This document shows, piece after piece, positions 24,496-32,148 of a stretch of 33,756 nt of DNA. A program made the translations under genes and the position numbers. The notes under the pieces are model-generated. The model searched no databases and was not told the origin of the DNA. It was given only the letters and a program-made list of their open reading frames with translations. The first letter of the stretch is position 1, and each line of letters begins with the position of its first letter. The stretch is from Microcaldota archaeon. GTDB taxonomy: Archaea > Micrarchaeota > Micrarchaeia > Micrarchaeales > CABMGC01. The DNA lies in contig JAJZLT010000002.1 in assembly GCA_021803245.1 (NCBI GenBank), positions 1-33,756 of the forward strand, given 5' to 3'.

Positions 24496-24560
24496 CTTAC
24501 TTTTTGTTTAACGCCTTATGATAAACCATAAATTCTTACCTAAAATATAACAATGATTGT

Positions 24561-25175
24561 ATGCAAGTTCAAAGAAAAGCAAAAATAGTCCCTACAAATT
24601 ATATAAGGATAGGGCTAGCGAAGGAAAGCGACCTTAAAAATTACACCGAGTTATTACAAAGAGTCTAGCAGAAGTCTTATACAGACAATAAAATAGGACT
24701 CACTGCTGATTGTTTCTCTATGGAAGTATTTTCTACTCCAGACACACAAAAATATTTATCATCAAATTTAAAACAGAGCTCCTCACAAAGAACTTGGCTA
24801 GCATTTTCAGATTCAAAACTGGTAGGCTCTATTACAATTACAGACAAAGGGGAGGAATGCGAATTACGAGGATTCTATGTATATGTAAACCTACAAAGGA
24901 GAGGTATTGGCAAAAAACTTCTTGGATATGCATTAGATTTCGCGAAGGCGAAGAATATATCTCTTGATTTATACGCACACAACCACAAAACTATCAATCT
25001 TTACAAAAAATGTGGGTTTGAGATTGATAAACAAAAAGATGTATTCTACCGCCATTGGCCTGAATGGCCTGAAAGTCTACGGGCAAAATGTATCTATATG
25101 AAACTTGAAGCAGACAAAGTTAGAGAACTTTTGAAGAAAATAAGATTAAATGAAGCTGAAAATATTAGGAAGTAA
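24561..25175 (+). pseudogene. GNAT N-acetyltransferase, broken by in-frame TAG
   Basis: From ATG 24561 the frame runs 35 codons (MQVQRKAKIVPTNYIRIGLA...), then TAG at 24666-24668, then continues to 25175 in the same frame. The whole would be a 204-residue GNAT: N-terminal IRIGLAKESDLKNYTELLQ, acetyl-CoA loop VNLQRRGIGKKLLGYA and tail NLYKKCGFEIDKQK. Only the 3' part (151 codons from ATG 24720) appears in the ORF track. The stop removes alpha-1 and beta-1 from any product. A single change (for instance TAT/TAC or CAG to TAG) explains it. It could be a sequencing error, but other genes nearby are also broken. Confidence 0.75.
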
Positions 25176-25277
25176 TTATTTAGGAAATCAAATGGACCTG
25201 ACTCAGTTGAAGTCATTAGGAAAATGAGAGAATCCAGAAAGAATCGGTAATGGTGTAATCAGATAACAGTAAGCCTT

Positions 25278-25300
25278 ATATATGTATACTATACATATAT
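25278..25300 (+). promoter_or_regulatory. Palindromic operator overlapping the vapB TATA region
   Basis: ATATATGTATA-C-TATACATATAT has perfect 11-bp arms and lies 13-35 nt before the vapB ATG. A/T-rich palindromes at this spot are typical sites for autorepression by a VapB or VapBC complex. It overlaps the likely TATA element (CTTATATATG). Binding is inferred. Confidence 0.65.
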
Positions 25301-25312
25301 TATTGTGATAAA

Positions 25313-25537
25313 ATGTCTAAGCTAGTCTCACTATCAAACACTGCTTATTCCACGTTACAAAAAATGAAAGGCAAGAATATGTCCTTTTCAGATGTAGTAC
25401 TAAAACTGGCTAGCGGTGGCGGTCCGAAACGAAATTTTATGAAACTTGCAGGTTCCCTCAAAAAGGAATCAAAATCTCTCGAATCCCTCAAAAAGCAGAT
25501 TGAAGAAGACAGAAAGATAAATACAGATATAACTTAG
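25313..25537 (+). CDS. vapB: VapB-type antitoxin (DUF217-like)
   Basis: 74 aa. The start SKLVSLSNTAYSTLQKMKGK, then MSFSDVVLKLAS, is the DUF217/UPF0330 archaeal antitoxin pattern: a short N-terminal DNA-binding part, then a flexible charged helix (ESLKKQIEEDRKINTDI) that would wrap the toxin. The gene is 8 nt upstream of a PIN-domain toxin, and the palindrome before it fits autoregulation. AT-rich, with codon use unlike the housekeeping genes. Confidence 0.88.
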   Translation: MSKLVSLSNTAYSTLQKMKGKNMSFSDVVLKLASGGGPKRNFMKLAGSLKKESKSLESLKKQIEEDRKINTDIT

Positions 25538-25545
25538 GTATTTGA

Positions 25546-25911
25546 ATGGTAGTTCTAGACACTAACATCATAATAGACTTCTTAGATGGAAAACAAGAGG
25601 TAGTAGAAGCATTAAGCAAATACAATAACTTTGAACTTGCCACAACATTTGTCAATCAATATGAATTACTAAAGTATAAAAAAAAGTCCCACTTTGAAGA
25701 AGCACTTAAAAATCTCACCATTTATCATTCAAGTGAATCTGCAATACTCGCCTCATCAGAATCATATAAACTCCTCAAAGAGAAAGGCAAGCTAATTAGC
25801 GATAACGATTTGCTTATTTTTGGCGTATGTCTAGCAAACAATGAGATGCTACTTACTCGTGACGGGGACTTTAAAAACCTACAAAGCGATAGAGTAATAC
25901 TAATCAAGTAG
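25546..25911 (+). CDS. vapC: VapC-type PIN-domain ribonuclease toxin
   Basis: 121 aa. PIN-domain motifs: VLDTNIIIDFLDGK (first Asp at 5), an acidic central residue near FVNQYELLKYKK, and the C-terminal SDNDLLIFGVCLANN and LLTRDGDFKNL with the remaining acidic residues. VapC enzymes cut tRNA or rRNA when free of antitoxin. All expected acidic sites are present, so it is probably active. The pair is intact while flanking genes are broken, which fits a toxin-antitoxin module preserving its own island. Confidence 0.92.
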   Translation: MVVLDTNIIIDFLDGKQEVVEALSKYNNFELATTFVNQYELLKYKKKSHFEEALKNLTIYHSSESAILASSESYKLLKEKGKLISDNDLLIFGVCLANNEMLLTRDGDFKNLQSDRVILIK

Positions 25912-25978
25912 AGGGTATTCGGTCATCTTATATAGCATACTAGAAAGAGGTTATACTATGAACAAAACTGACATAGTT

Positions 25979-25990
25979 CGGCCAAGGCGT
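25979..25990 (+). repeat. Partial tRNA-Asp 3' end copy (12 nt)
   Basis: CGGCCAAGGCGT is identical to the last 11 nt of tRNA-Asp plus one flanking base. It lies just before the broken VOC gene, and inside a frame that could extend it upstream (ATG at 25958). With the copy at 26391 it suggests two insertion or excision events, or one with a shorter core. Confidence 0.6.
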
Positions 25991-26002
25991 AATGGTAATA
26001 TT

Positions 26003-26380
26003 ATGAACGAATTGGCATATTTCGAGATACAGAGCGACAATCCAGAATAAACAGCAGATTTCTATAAAAATCTGTTTGGTTGGAAAATTTTCAAACAGGA
26101 AGGCATGCCTATCGAATATTATAGTATAGAAACCAGCAGCATACGTGGGGGCATTTTAAAGCGCCCGGCCCCTATACCAAAATCTAGGTCTGGTACTAAT
26201 GCCTTTACCTGCTCGTTTGAAGTTAAAAATTTCGATAATTTTGCAGTAAAAATTAAAAGGCTTGGTGGAAAAGTGGCTCTAGAAAAATTTGCTGTTCCTG
26301 GAAAGTGCTGGCAGGGATATTTTCTAGATCCAGAAGGTAATGTGTTTGGTATTTTCGAAGTGGATATAAATGCAAAATGA
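26003..26380 (+). pseudogene. VOC/glyoxalase-family protein, broken by in-frame TAA
   Basis: From ATG 26003 the frame reads MNELAYFEIQSDNPE, TAA at 26048-26050, then TADFYKNLFGWKIFKQEG and on to 26380 without a break. Together this is one VOC (glyoxalase/bleomycin resistance) domain of about 125 residues: FEIQ start, FYKNLFGWK helix, GGKVALEKF and the C-terminal YFLDPEGNVFGIFEVD. The ORF track shows only the part from 26105. One base change (AAA or GAA to TAA) accounts for the stop. It is flanked on both sides by tRNA-Asp 3' copies. Confidence 0.75.
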
Positions 26381-26390
26381 AAATATAGAT

Positions 26391-26418
26391 ACCCGGATTC
26401 GAATCCGGGCTAAGGCGT
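26391..26418 (+). repeat. tRNA-Asp 3' end copy (25 of 28 nt)
   Basis: ACCCGGATTCGAATCCGGG then CTAAGGCGT matches the tRNA-Asp 3' end with three substitutions. Its first part is a perfect palindrome (CCCGGATTC/GAATCCGGG). It lacks the rest of a tRNA, so it is not a functional gene. It marks the far side of the AT-rich island containing the toxin-antitoxin pair. Confidence 0.75.
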
Positions 26419-26461
26419 AGAGTATTATAACTACATTAGTACAAATGTAAATGGCTATTTT

Positions 26462-26938
26462 ATGCAAAAAATCACACCGTTCTTATGGTTCGTGGACGAT
26501 GCTATTGAGGCTGCAAGATTCTATGCCTCTGTTTTTAAGGGCAGAATAGTCAACAGCACACAACTCTATGACACTCCTAGTGGCCCTAATACCTATATCG
26601 TAACCATAAAGCTTCTAGATACCTATTTCACTTTAATCAATGGTGGCGATGTTCCGGGATTCACGAAGTTCTCAGCTGCAACTTCGTTCGTGGTCAACTG
26701 CAAGAACCGGAAGGAAGTCGATCGTTATTGGAAGGGCTTGCTAAAAGATGGAGGAAAACCTGGCAATTGCGGTTGGTTAACAGATAAATATGGTGTAACC
26801 TGGCAAGTCGTTCCGGAGGAGATGCCTAAGTACCTTGGAGGTCCAGACAAGGAAGGCAGAGACAGGGCGATGAAGACAATGCTTAAGATGTCAAAGCTTG
26901 ATATAAATAAAATTAAGCATGCTTACATGGGCGATTAG
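26462..26938 (+). CDS. PhnB-like VOC-superfamily protein
   Basis: 158 aa. ITPFLWFVDDAIEAARFYAS, then FKGRIVNST, GPNTYIVTIKLLDTYFTLIN and CGWLTDKYGVTWQVVPEEM match the PhnB/'3-demethylubiquinone-9 3-methyltransferase' (PF06983) fold. The name is historical; most members are uncharacterised metal-binding beta-alpha-beta proteins without methyltransferase activity. It lies outside the last tRNA-Asp copy and is intact, with GC content nearer the chromosome. It is unrelated in detail to the broken VOC gene just upstream, although both share the superfamily. Confidence 0.88.
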   Translation: MQKITPFLWFVDDAIEAARFYASVFKGRIVNSTQLYDTPSGPNTYIVTIKLLDTYFTLINGGDVPGFTKFSAATSFVVNCKNRKEVDRYWKGLLKDGGKPGNCGWLTDKYGVTWQVVPEEMPKYLGGPDKEGRDRAMKTMLKMSKLDINKIKHAYMGD

Positions 26939-27000
26939 GCAATTGCTGAGATGACTGAGGTGGTTCTACGGTACACAAGGAGAATGGAATATGGCGTATG

Positions 27001-27310
27001 CTACTTTGGCTTTTCAAAGCTGTGGGCGTTAATCTCGGTGAACAGGGCCCGGACAAGACGACTTTTCACTCGCTCTCCACTTGCGATTTCCTTTTTTGCT
27101 AGCTCAGGGTATTGAGGTAGAGAATTATGGCGTTTGCATAGCCATGCTCAAGCTTCTGCTCGGACTTGAGTCAGTTCATCGGCAGTTCGCCATGCTTTGC
27201 AACCGCCTTACCGCATTTTATTAAGCCTTCTTCCCTGCCAATGCTACATGATCCTAGGGGGATTTATCGTGCTGCTTCTTTATATTGTCTATGTAGGCTT
27301 TGTAAGTCAC
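27001..27310 (-). pseudogene. DUF4287-like protein, decayed by stops and frameshifts
   Basis: Read on the minus strand from a GTG at 27310: TYKAYIDNIKKQHDKSP, TAG, DHVALA; then a shift gives REEGLIKCGKAVAKHGELPM, TGA, LKSEQKLEHGYANAIILYLN; then another shift gives ELAKKEIASGERVKSRLVRA and a final stop at 27001. The AYIDNI...KSPxDF-like start and HGYANAIILYL end match the small DUF4287 family. At least two stops and two frameshifts rule out an active gene. A TATA-like box (AATATAAAGG, about 27327-27336) remains upstream. The family assignment is by motif recall. Confidence 0.7.
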
Positions 27311-27328
27311 TATACGCCTGTCTTTCCT

Positions 27329-28297
27329 TTATATTGGGCAGCCGCCGCGCGTGCTGGTTGTCAGATGCGTAAATACTGCAGTATTGTTTGCGTATATTTC
27401 GGTCAGCTTGGCTTCAGTTCCGTCGCAAGCATATCCTACAGTATCCCCTATGTGCAGGGTTGTCTCGCTTCCGAGAGTGGCCGCCACAGGATACTGGACA
27501 TAGATAAGGCCCGAAACAGTATTGCTTGCGTAACTTATATTCTGGGCCATGAAGTTGCTAATGCGCTGCCCGTCCTGAACCGAGACTGTAGAGCCGTAAG
27601 TGGCATTGGCTGAAACAGGCAGTGTGGCGTTGATGCTTGCATTTACTCCTGCGGCAATTCCTGCACCCACTCCCACCCCTAGCTTTGCCTTTATATTTTC
27701 ACTTATTGGCTCGGTGCTGCCGATATTTGTATTTATGCTCACTGTAGAATTGCTGCTTATAACTATGGCGCTCGCAGCAGGAACAAGCAGATAAGTGGTG
27801 GCACTGCCGCTCCCATGCACATTCACAGAAGGATGGAAGTCTACCAATACCGCAGAGCTGGAATTTATCTTCTCGGCTCCGGTTACAGATACTGTTACTC
27901 TGCTGTTTGGGGATGAGACATTGTAAGTCGTGCCATTGATCGTTATCTTTGCTGAAGTGATGTTGAATCTCACTATATTTATGGTTGAATTGGCAGCGAC
28001 GCTGGCTTTAGCTATAGTCTGCGAGGTATTCTGCAGGGCCATTAGATTTATGGTCCCGGAGCCAGAAGCCGTAACCCATCCGGAAGTACTGTTTGAGCCT
28101 GAAACATGCACCTGAACTGAAGAGTATGAAACTAGCAGTTGCTGCGTACCTGCAGGCACTGTAGGCGGATCAGTAAGCTGTATTGCAGCAGTATATGTGC
28201 CTGCTGCAAGACTTTTGCCAAAAACCGAATACAGCAGAGCCACCACCACTATTAGCAGGATAACTGCTCCTAGCAAGGCCGCAATGTTTGTTGCCAA
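27329..28297 (-). CDS. Secreted/membrane-anchored DUF4382-type protein
   Basis: 322 aa. An N-terminal hydrophobic anchor (IAALLGAVILLIVVVALLYS) then a Ser/Thr/Asn/Val-rich outer region. The first outer segment (YTAAIQLTDPPTVPAGTQQL, LVSYSSVQVHVSG, SGWVTASGSGTINLMALQN) is DUF4382-like. Numerous N-x-S/T sites suggest glycosylation. The start is a TTG preceded by AGGTG 6 nt upstream; no ATG or GTG fits. The role is unknown; DUF4382 proteins are usually cell-surface. Confidence 0.78.
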   Translation of the reverse strand: MATNIAALLGAVILLIVVVALLYSVFGKSLAAGTYTAAIQLTDPPTVPAGTQQLLVSYSSVQVHVSGSNSTSGWVTASGSGTINLMALQNTSQTIAKASVAANSTINIVRFNITSAKITINGTTYNVSSPNSRVTVSVTGAEKINSSSAVLVDFHPSVNVHGSGSATTYLLVPAASAIVISSNSTVSINTNIGSTEPISENIKAKLGVGVGAGIAAGVNASINATLPVSANATYGSTVSVQDGQRISNFMAQNISYASNTVSGLIYVQYPVAATLGSETTLHIGDTVGYACDGTEAKLTEIYANNTAVFTHLTTSTRGGCPI

Positions 28298-28421
28298 TTA
28301 AACACCTGTTTATTTTATGGTGTTAATGCTGCGCAGCTATTTATACCTGAGCATTTATTTAGGCAAAAGGTTACTTGCTTGTTCCAAATTACCGTATATT
28401 ATCTAACATATCAGTTCGATG

Positions 28422-28453
28422 CGGGATTCCGCCCGCAAGCAGTACGGGATTCC
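28422..28453. repeat. Short direct repeat with GC-rich inverted arms
   Basis: CGGGATTCC occurs at 28422-28430 and again at 28445-28453, separated by GCCCGCAAGCAGTA. GCGGGA and TCCCGC at the outer ends can pair. It lies just after the AIR-synthase-type gene on the minus strand, so it may be a transcript-end structure. No T-tract follows clearly. Confidence 0.4.
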
Positions 28454-28479
28454 CGCTTAATATTGTTAATCATTTGAGT

Positions 28480-29622
28480 TTAGAGCACGAGTTCCGAATT
28501 TTCGTACATCGAATTTATGCGCACCCTTCCAGTACCTTCTGTAACCGAACCTATAACATCTGCTTTGAAGTGCCTGTTCAGTATTGCCAGCGCCTCTCCG
28601 ACTACCGTTTTGTGGACTACAACAACATATCCTATGCCGCTGTTGAACCATGTATACATCTCTTCTTGGGAAGGCTTGAACTCTCTGTGTGCATACTTAA
28701 AGATTTCATGCGGCTCCAGGGAATGGCTTTTTGATATCTTTATATCTACATCGTCCCTTCCATTGATAAGCTCCTTTAGCTTTGAGAGGCCTCCTCCGGT
28801 TATGTGAACCATACCGTGCACGTACATGTTCGCAGGAGCGCCATCCACCTTCATCTCTTCTAACAGGTCACGTATGCCTGACAAATAGATCGTAGTTGGT
28901 TTTGTTAACTGTTCTCCGATCGTGGTACCCCATGGCAGGTTGTAGTCAAGATCAAGGCCCCTTTTTTCAAATAACTCCCTTCTGAAAAAGCTCAACCCGT
29001 TCGAATGCACGCCATTGCTTGCCAGGCCTATGATTGCATCTCCTTTCCCGATATCCGTAGTTATCTCGTGGCCTTTCCTTACAAAGCCGGTCATTACCAA
29101 TCCTACCTCAAAGCCCTGGACTGTACTTAATATGGCCGTTTCTCCTGCAACTATTGCTACCGGATACGCCTTTCCGTCCTCTGCTTTCCATGCATGCTCT
29201 TTGCCCAGGTCTGCAAGGCCTTGTACGATTCCGAATATCTTTGCATGGTCTTCCCGCTGCATTATTATATGGTCTATCATCTGGGGTATTATGACGCGGC
29301 CGCTCTCCGCCAGGTCATCAGCTACCATCGCGAAGACGTCTTTGGCTCCCTCCTTTTGGGTGCCCATGCGGTAATGCAGAAAACCTTTCGTGCCTATTCC
29401 GTCCACCGCCGAGGCCTCTGAATATCTTGACCAGTATTGAGAATCCCTTTCAATTCTGAAACGCTTCCCATCTGGTTTGACCACGAATGGACCTTCCTGC
29501 GGGTGGGTGGCTTTTATTATCTCCCGTGTTTGCTCATTAAACGGCTTTGTGGGATCGTAAAGCAGTGTGCCGGAATTGCGCGCCTTTCCATCCCTTGCGG
29601 TTACGAACATTCCAATCTCCAT
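28480..29622 (-). CDS. AIR synthase (PurM)-family enzyme
   Basis: 380 aa of the PurM/ThiL/HypE ATP-binding superfamily. Closest to phosphoribosylformylglycinamidine cyclo-ligase: AVDGIGTK (compare STDGVGTK), VAGETA, LASNGVHSNGLSFFRRELFE and HITGGGLSKLKEL. It lacks a clear canonical N-terminal glycine-rich loop and is longer by about 35 residues, so it may be a divergent PurM or a relative with another substrate. No other purine gene is in the window. TATA-like AAATAAATAC sits about 26 nt before the ATG. Confidence 0.82.
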   Translation of the reverse strand: MEIGMFVTARDGKARNSGTLLYDPTKPFNEQTREIIKATHPQEGPFVVKPDGKRFRIERDSQYWSRYSEASAVDGIGTKGFLHYRMGTQKEGAKDVFAMVADDLAESGRVIIPQMIDHIIMQREDHAKIFGIVQGLADLGKEHAWKAEDGKAYPVAIVAGETAILSTVQGFEVGLVMTGFVRKGHEITTDIGKGDAIIGLASNGVHSNGLSFFRRELFEKRGLDLDYNLPWGTTIGEQLTKPTTIYLSGIRDLLEEMKVDGAPANMYVHGMVHITGGGLSKLKELINGRDDVDIKISKSHSLEPHEIFKYAHREFKPSQEEMYTWFNSGIGYVVVVHKTVVGEALAILNRHFKADVIGSVTEGTGRVRINSMYENSELVL

Positions 29623-29716
29623 TCTATACTTTTACACTGCCGTATTTATTTGTTGTGTTGTCAGAGGCTCCTTTTTCAAGGATGCCTTATTTTGCCGACA
29701 ATCATAGGAATAAGCA

Positions 29717-30202
29717 TTATTTATGGCTCTTCCCCCACGTTCCCATGACCTGGCGCATTATCGCAAACTCGCCCAGATGGTATGCAGTATGGTCTGCAGT
29801 GAGAAGTATCTCCCTTAGGATCGTCTGCCCATTGCCCCACGGTATCCTGAAATTGAGGTCTGTCCTTGGATCACTTACAATCTTCTTCAGCTCGTCTGAA
29901 TCTGCATTGAACCTTGCTATTGTCTCATCCCACTCCCTCTTTGTAGCAGTTTTGTTGCGGGCGGGCCAGTAGTCCCTTGGCCACTCCATCTCCTTGTAAT
30001 TCTCATTCCTGATGAAGTCAAGTATATCGGACTGCCCTATCCTCATATGCTCAAGGAGATGCCATGACGAATAGGTTCCTCCCGGAAATATCTCATTTAT
30101 TCTCGCACTTGGAAATTCTGCCGCTGCCTCCTCAAGCGTCATATGCGCATTGCCTCCGTTTAGCAGGGCGAGCAGCTCCGCCCTTAGTTCTTTGTACTCC
30201 AT
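29717..30202 (-). CDS. DinB-like four-helix metalloprotein
   Basis: About 161 aa. SSWHLLEHMRIGQSDILDFI near residue 45 and LLTADHTAYHLGEFAIMRQV near the C-terminus supply the three His expected of DinB/YfiT-like metal sites. Members are thiol-dependent transferases or stress-induced proteins; the substrate here is unknown. I prefer the ATG at 30202 (MEYKEL), which has GGTG 6 nt upstream, over the ATG at 30214. It is divergent from the alcohol dehydrogenase. Confidence 0.85.
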   Translation of the reverse strand: MEYKELRAELLALLNGGNAHMTLEEAAAEFPSARINEIFPGGTYSSWHLLEHMRIGQSDILDFIRNENYKEMEWPRDYWPARNKTATKREWDETIARFNADSDELKKIVSDPRTDLNFRIPWGNGQTILREILLTADHTAYHLGEFAIMRQVMGTWGKSHK

Positions 30203-30283
30203 CTTCCACACCATTTACTTTGTTCTTTGTGTCATCTCCAAAACTATATATGTTTCAGTTGCCTATTGCTAGCCGGTGAAAAA

Positions 30284-31339
30284 ATGATAAAAACTACAGG
30301 ATATGCTGCAAGAAGCGCTAATGAAAAGCTCGCCCCATTTGAATTCGAGAGGAGAGATCCAGGAGAAAATGATGTTGTTGTAGATATAATGTATTGCGGG
30401 ATATGCCATTCGGATATACACGAAGCCAGGTCGGAGTGGCGCTCTGTCACTTATCCGATAGTGCCTGGCCATGAGATTGTAGGAAGGATTTCGCATGTGG
30501 GCTCTGCAGTAAAGAAGTTCAATGTAGGGGATGCGGTGGGCGTAGGCTGCATGGTTGATTCCTGCGGAGAATGCAGCTCATGCAATGCAGGAGCAGAATA
30601 TTACTGCATGGAAGGAGGCCCCGTGTGGACTTACGGTTCAGTTGATAGATACAATGGAAAGGGCCAGACTTACGGTGGCTACTCCGATAAGATAGTTGTG
30701 AACCAGGATTTTGTATTGAAGATGCCAGACGGAGCGGATCTTGCTGCCAGCGCGCCGTTGCTCTGTGCTGGAACAACAACTTATACTCCGCTTATGTACT
30801 GGAAGGCAGGACCCGGGCAGAGGGTTGGGGTGCTGGGCCTTGGAGGGCTTGGGCACATTGCAGTCAAGATAGCGAAGTCCCTCGGAGCAGAGGTAGTTGT
30901 GCTTACCACATCTAAAAACAAAGCCGAAGATGCCAAAAGGCTGGGGGCTGACAGTGTGGTAATAACAACAGACAAAGCGCAGCTTAAGGAGCATGCAGGA
31001 AGCTTTGATCTGATACTCGACACCGTATCGGCAAAGCACGAATTCGATGAATACCTGGCGCTTCTCAAGCTCAATGGCAAGCTGGTTCTCGTAGGCCTGC
31101 CCAGCGTACCGCTCCAGGTATCCCCGTTTTCCATAGTTACAGGCCACCGCATACTTGCAGGGTCAGGTCTCGGAGGCATAAGAGAGACGCAGGAGATGCT
31201 CGACTATTGCGTTAAGCACGGAATAAAGTCAGACATAGAGCTTATACCAATACAGAAAGTAAACGAAGCTTACGACAGGGTAGTGAAAGGGGATGTAAAG
31301 TACAGATTCGTCATAGACATGTCTTCCCTGAAAAAATAG
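30284..31339 (+). CDS. Zinc-dependent alcohol dehydrogenase (cinnamyl-type)
   Basis: 351 aa medium-chain dehydrogenase. Catalytic zinc ligands CGICHSD and GHE, structural zinc CGECSSCNAGAEYYC, and NAD(P)-binding VLGLGGLGHIAVKIAKSLGA. It matches the CAD/YahK-like branch that reduces aldehydes, usually with NADPH. The true start is the ATG at 30284 with GGTGA just before it; the track start at 30227 adds 19 spurious residues. TATA-like ACTATATATG (about 30243-30252) lies about 36 nt upstream, leaving a short leader with the ribosome site. Confidence 0.93.
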   Translation: MIKTTGYAARSANEKLAPFEFERRDPGENDVVVDIMYCGICHSDIHEARSEWRSVTYPIVPGHEIVGRISHVGSAVKKFNVGDAVGVGCMVDSCGECSSCNAGAEYYCMEGGPVWTYGSVDRYNGKGQTYGGYSDKIVVNQDFVLKMPDGADLAASAPLLCAGTTTYTPLMYWKAGPGQRVGVLGLGGLGHIAVKIAKSLGAEVVVLTTSKNKAEDAKRLGADSVVITTDKAQLKEHAGSFDLILDTVSAKHEFDEYLALLKLNGKLVLVGLPSVPLQVSPFSIVTGHRILAGSGLGGIRETQEMLDYCVKHGIKSDIELIPIQKVNEAYDRVVKGDVKYRFVIDMSSLKK

Positions 31340-31539
31340 GCGTTTCTGTACTGAAGAAAGCATGCGCTTTGTAGCTGTGCTGCCTTTACGGCATTGGATT
31401 CTAGAGAGATTCAATACGCAGATTTGATTATAGGTGCAACTGCCTATGCTAAAAGCCGAGCCATGGTCGGCAGATGACTCACTTCTTCAGCGCTTTTTAT
31501 GAGGTAAAATATTTATATATGCATATTTCATGTCTAACC

Positions 31540-32148
31540 ATGGACTTGATCCTGCGGCTTGCCTTTGTAGTGGTGATTATAATAGCCGCAATCTTCCTTG
31601 GATTCCTTGTGCTGAAGAATGGGGGATTTGGGCAGGGTATCAGTGCCGCAGATGCAAAGAGCCTTGTACTGCACGATCTGCAGAATAATTATCCGGGAGC
31701 GAATATAAGCATAAGCAACGTCAGCCCTTCACAATACCCGGGCAGCTGGCATATAGTTGCTTCAGTAGTTCTCAATTATACTGCCCCATGTCCGGCATAC
31801 TTTGTAGCTTCATACGAGTATCCGAAATATGGCTTTGTTTCAAGAGCCGAGAATAATTACACGTATGACTGCATTATAGACATAACCCCTATAAAGCTGA
31901 CTTCTTATCCTGTAGCAATAACAAGATCGTATGATCTGCACATAGGCAGCGTCGAGAGCTTTGTGTCGAAGTACGGATACAGCAATGTAAACGTGAAGGC
32001 AGTATACTACAATTCTACAGCCATCTATGGCAAGACTTATGATGATGTCTGGATAGTGAATTATTCGGCACCCAAGACCAATGAGTCGGTATATGCTGTG
32101 CTGTCTTTCGATGGAAATGAAGTGCTCGCTTACAATATGACTCATTGA
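31540..32148 (+). CDS. Membrane-anchored exported protein, unknown
   Basis: 202 aa. One N-terminal transmembrane anchor (LILRLAFVVVIIIAAIFLGF) and an outer alpha/beta region rich in Asn, Tyr and Ser. SAADAKSLVLHDLQNNYPGA and DDVWIVNYSAPK, VYAVLSFDGNEVLAY resemble PepSY-type folds in pattern, but I cannot assign a family. ATTTATATAT (31511-31520) sits about 25 nt before the ATG at 31540, indicating a leaderless start and ruling out the track's 31474. Its 3' end overlaps the convergent GNAT by 7 nt. The 200 nt before it contain only a small hairpin (GCCGA/TCGGC). Confidence 0.7.
   Translation: MDLILRLAFVVVIIIAAIFLGFLVLKNGGFGQGISAADAKSLVLHDLQNNYPGANISISNVSPSQYPGSWHIVASVVLNYTAPCPAYFVASYEYPKYGFVSRAENNYTYDCIIDITPIKLTSYPVAITRSYDLHIGSVESFVSKYGYSNVNVKAVYYNSTAIYGKTYDDVWIVNYSAPKTNESVYAVLSFDGNEVLAYNMTH

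Noticed and set aside
24666-24668. TAG in the GNAT gene read as pyrrolysine
   Set aside because: No pylT or pylS genes in the window, a sister gene is broken by TAA, and the whole area is decaying. A nonsense mutation is simpler.
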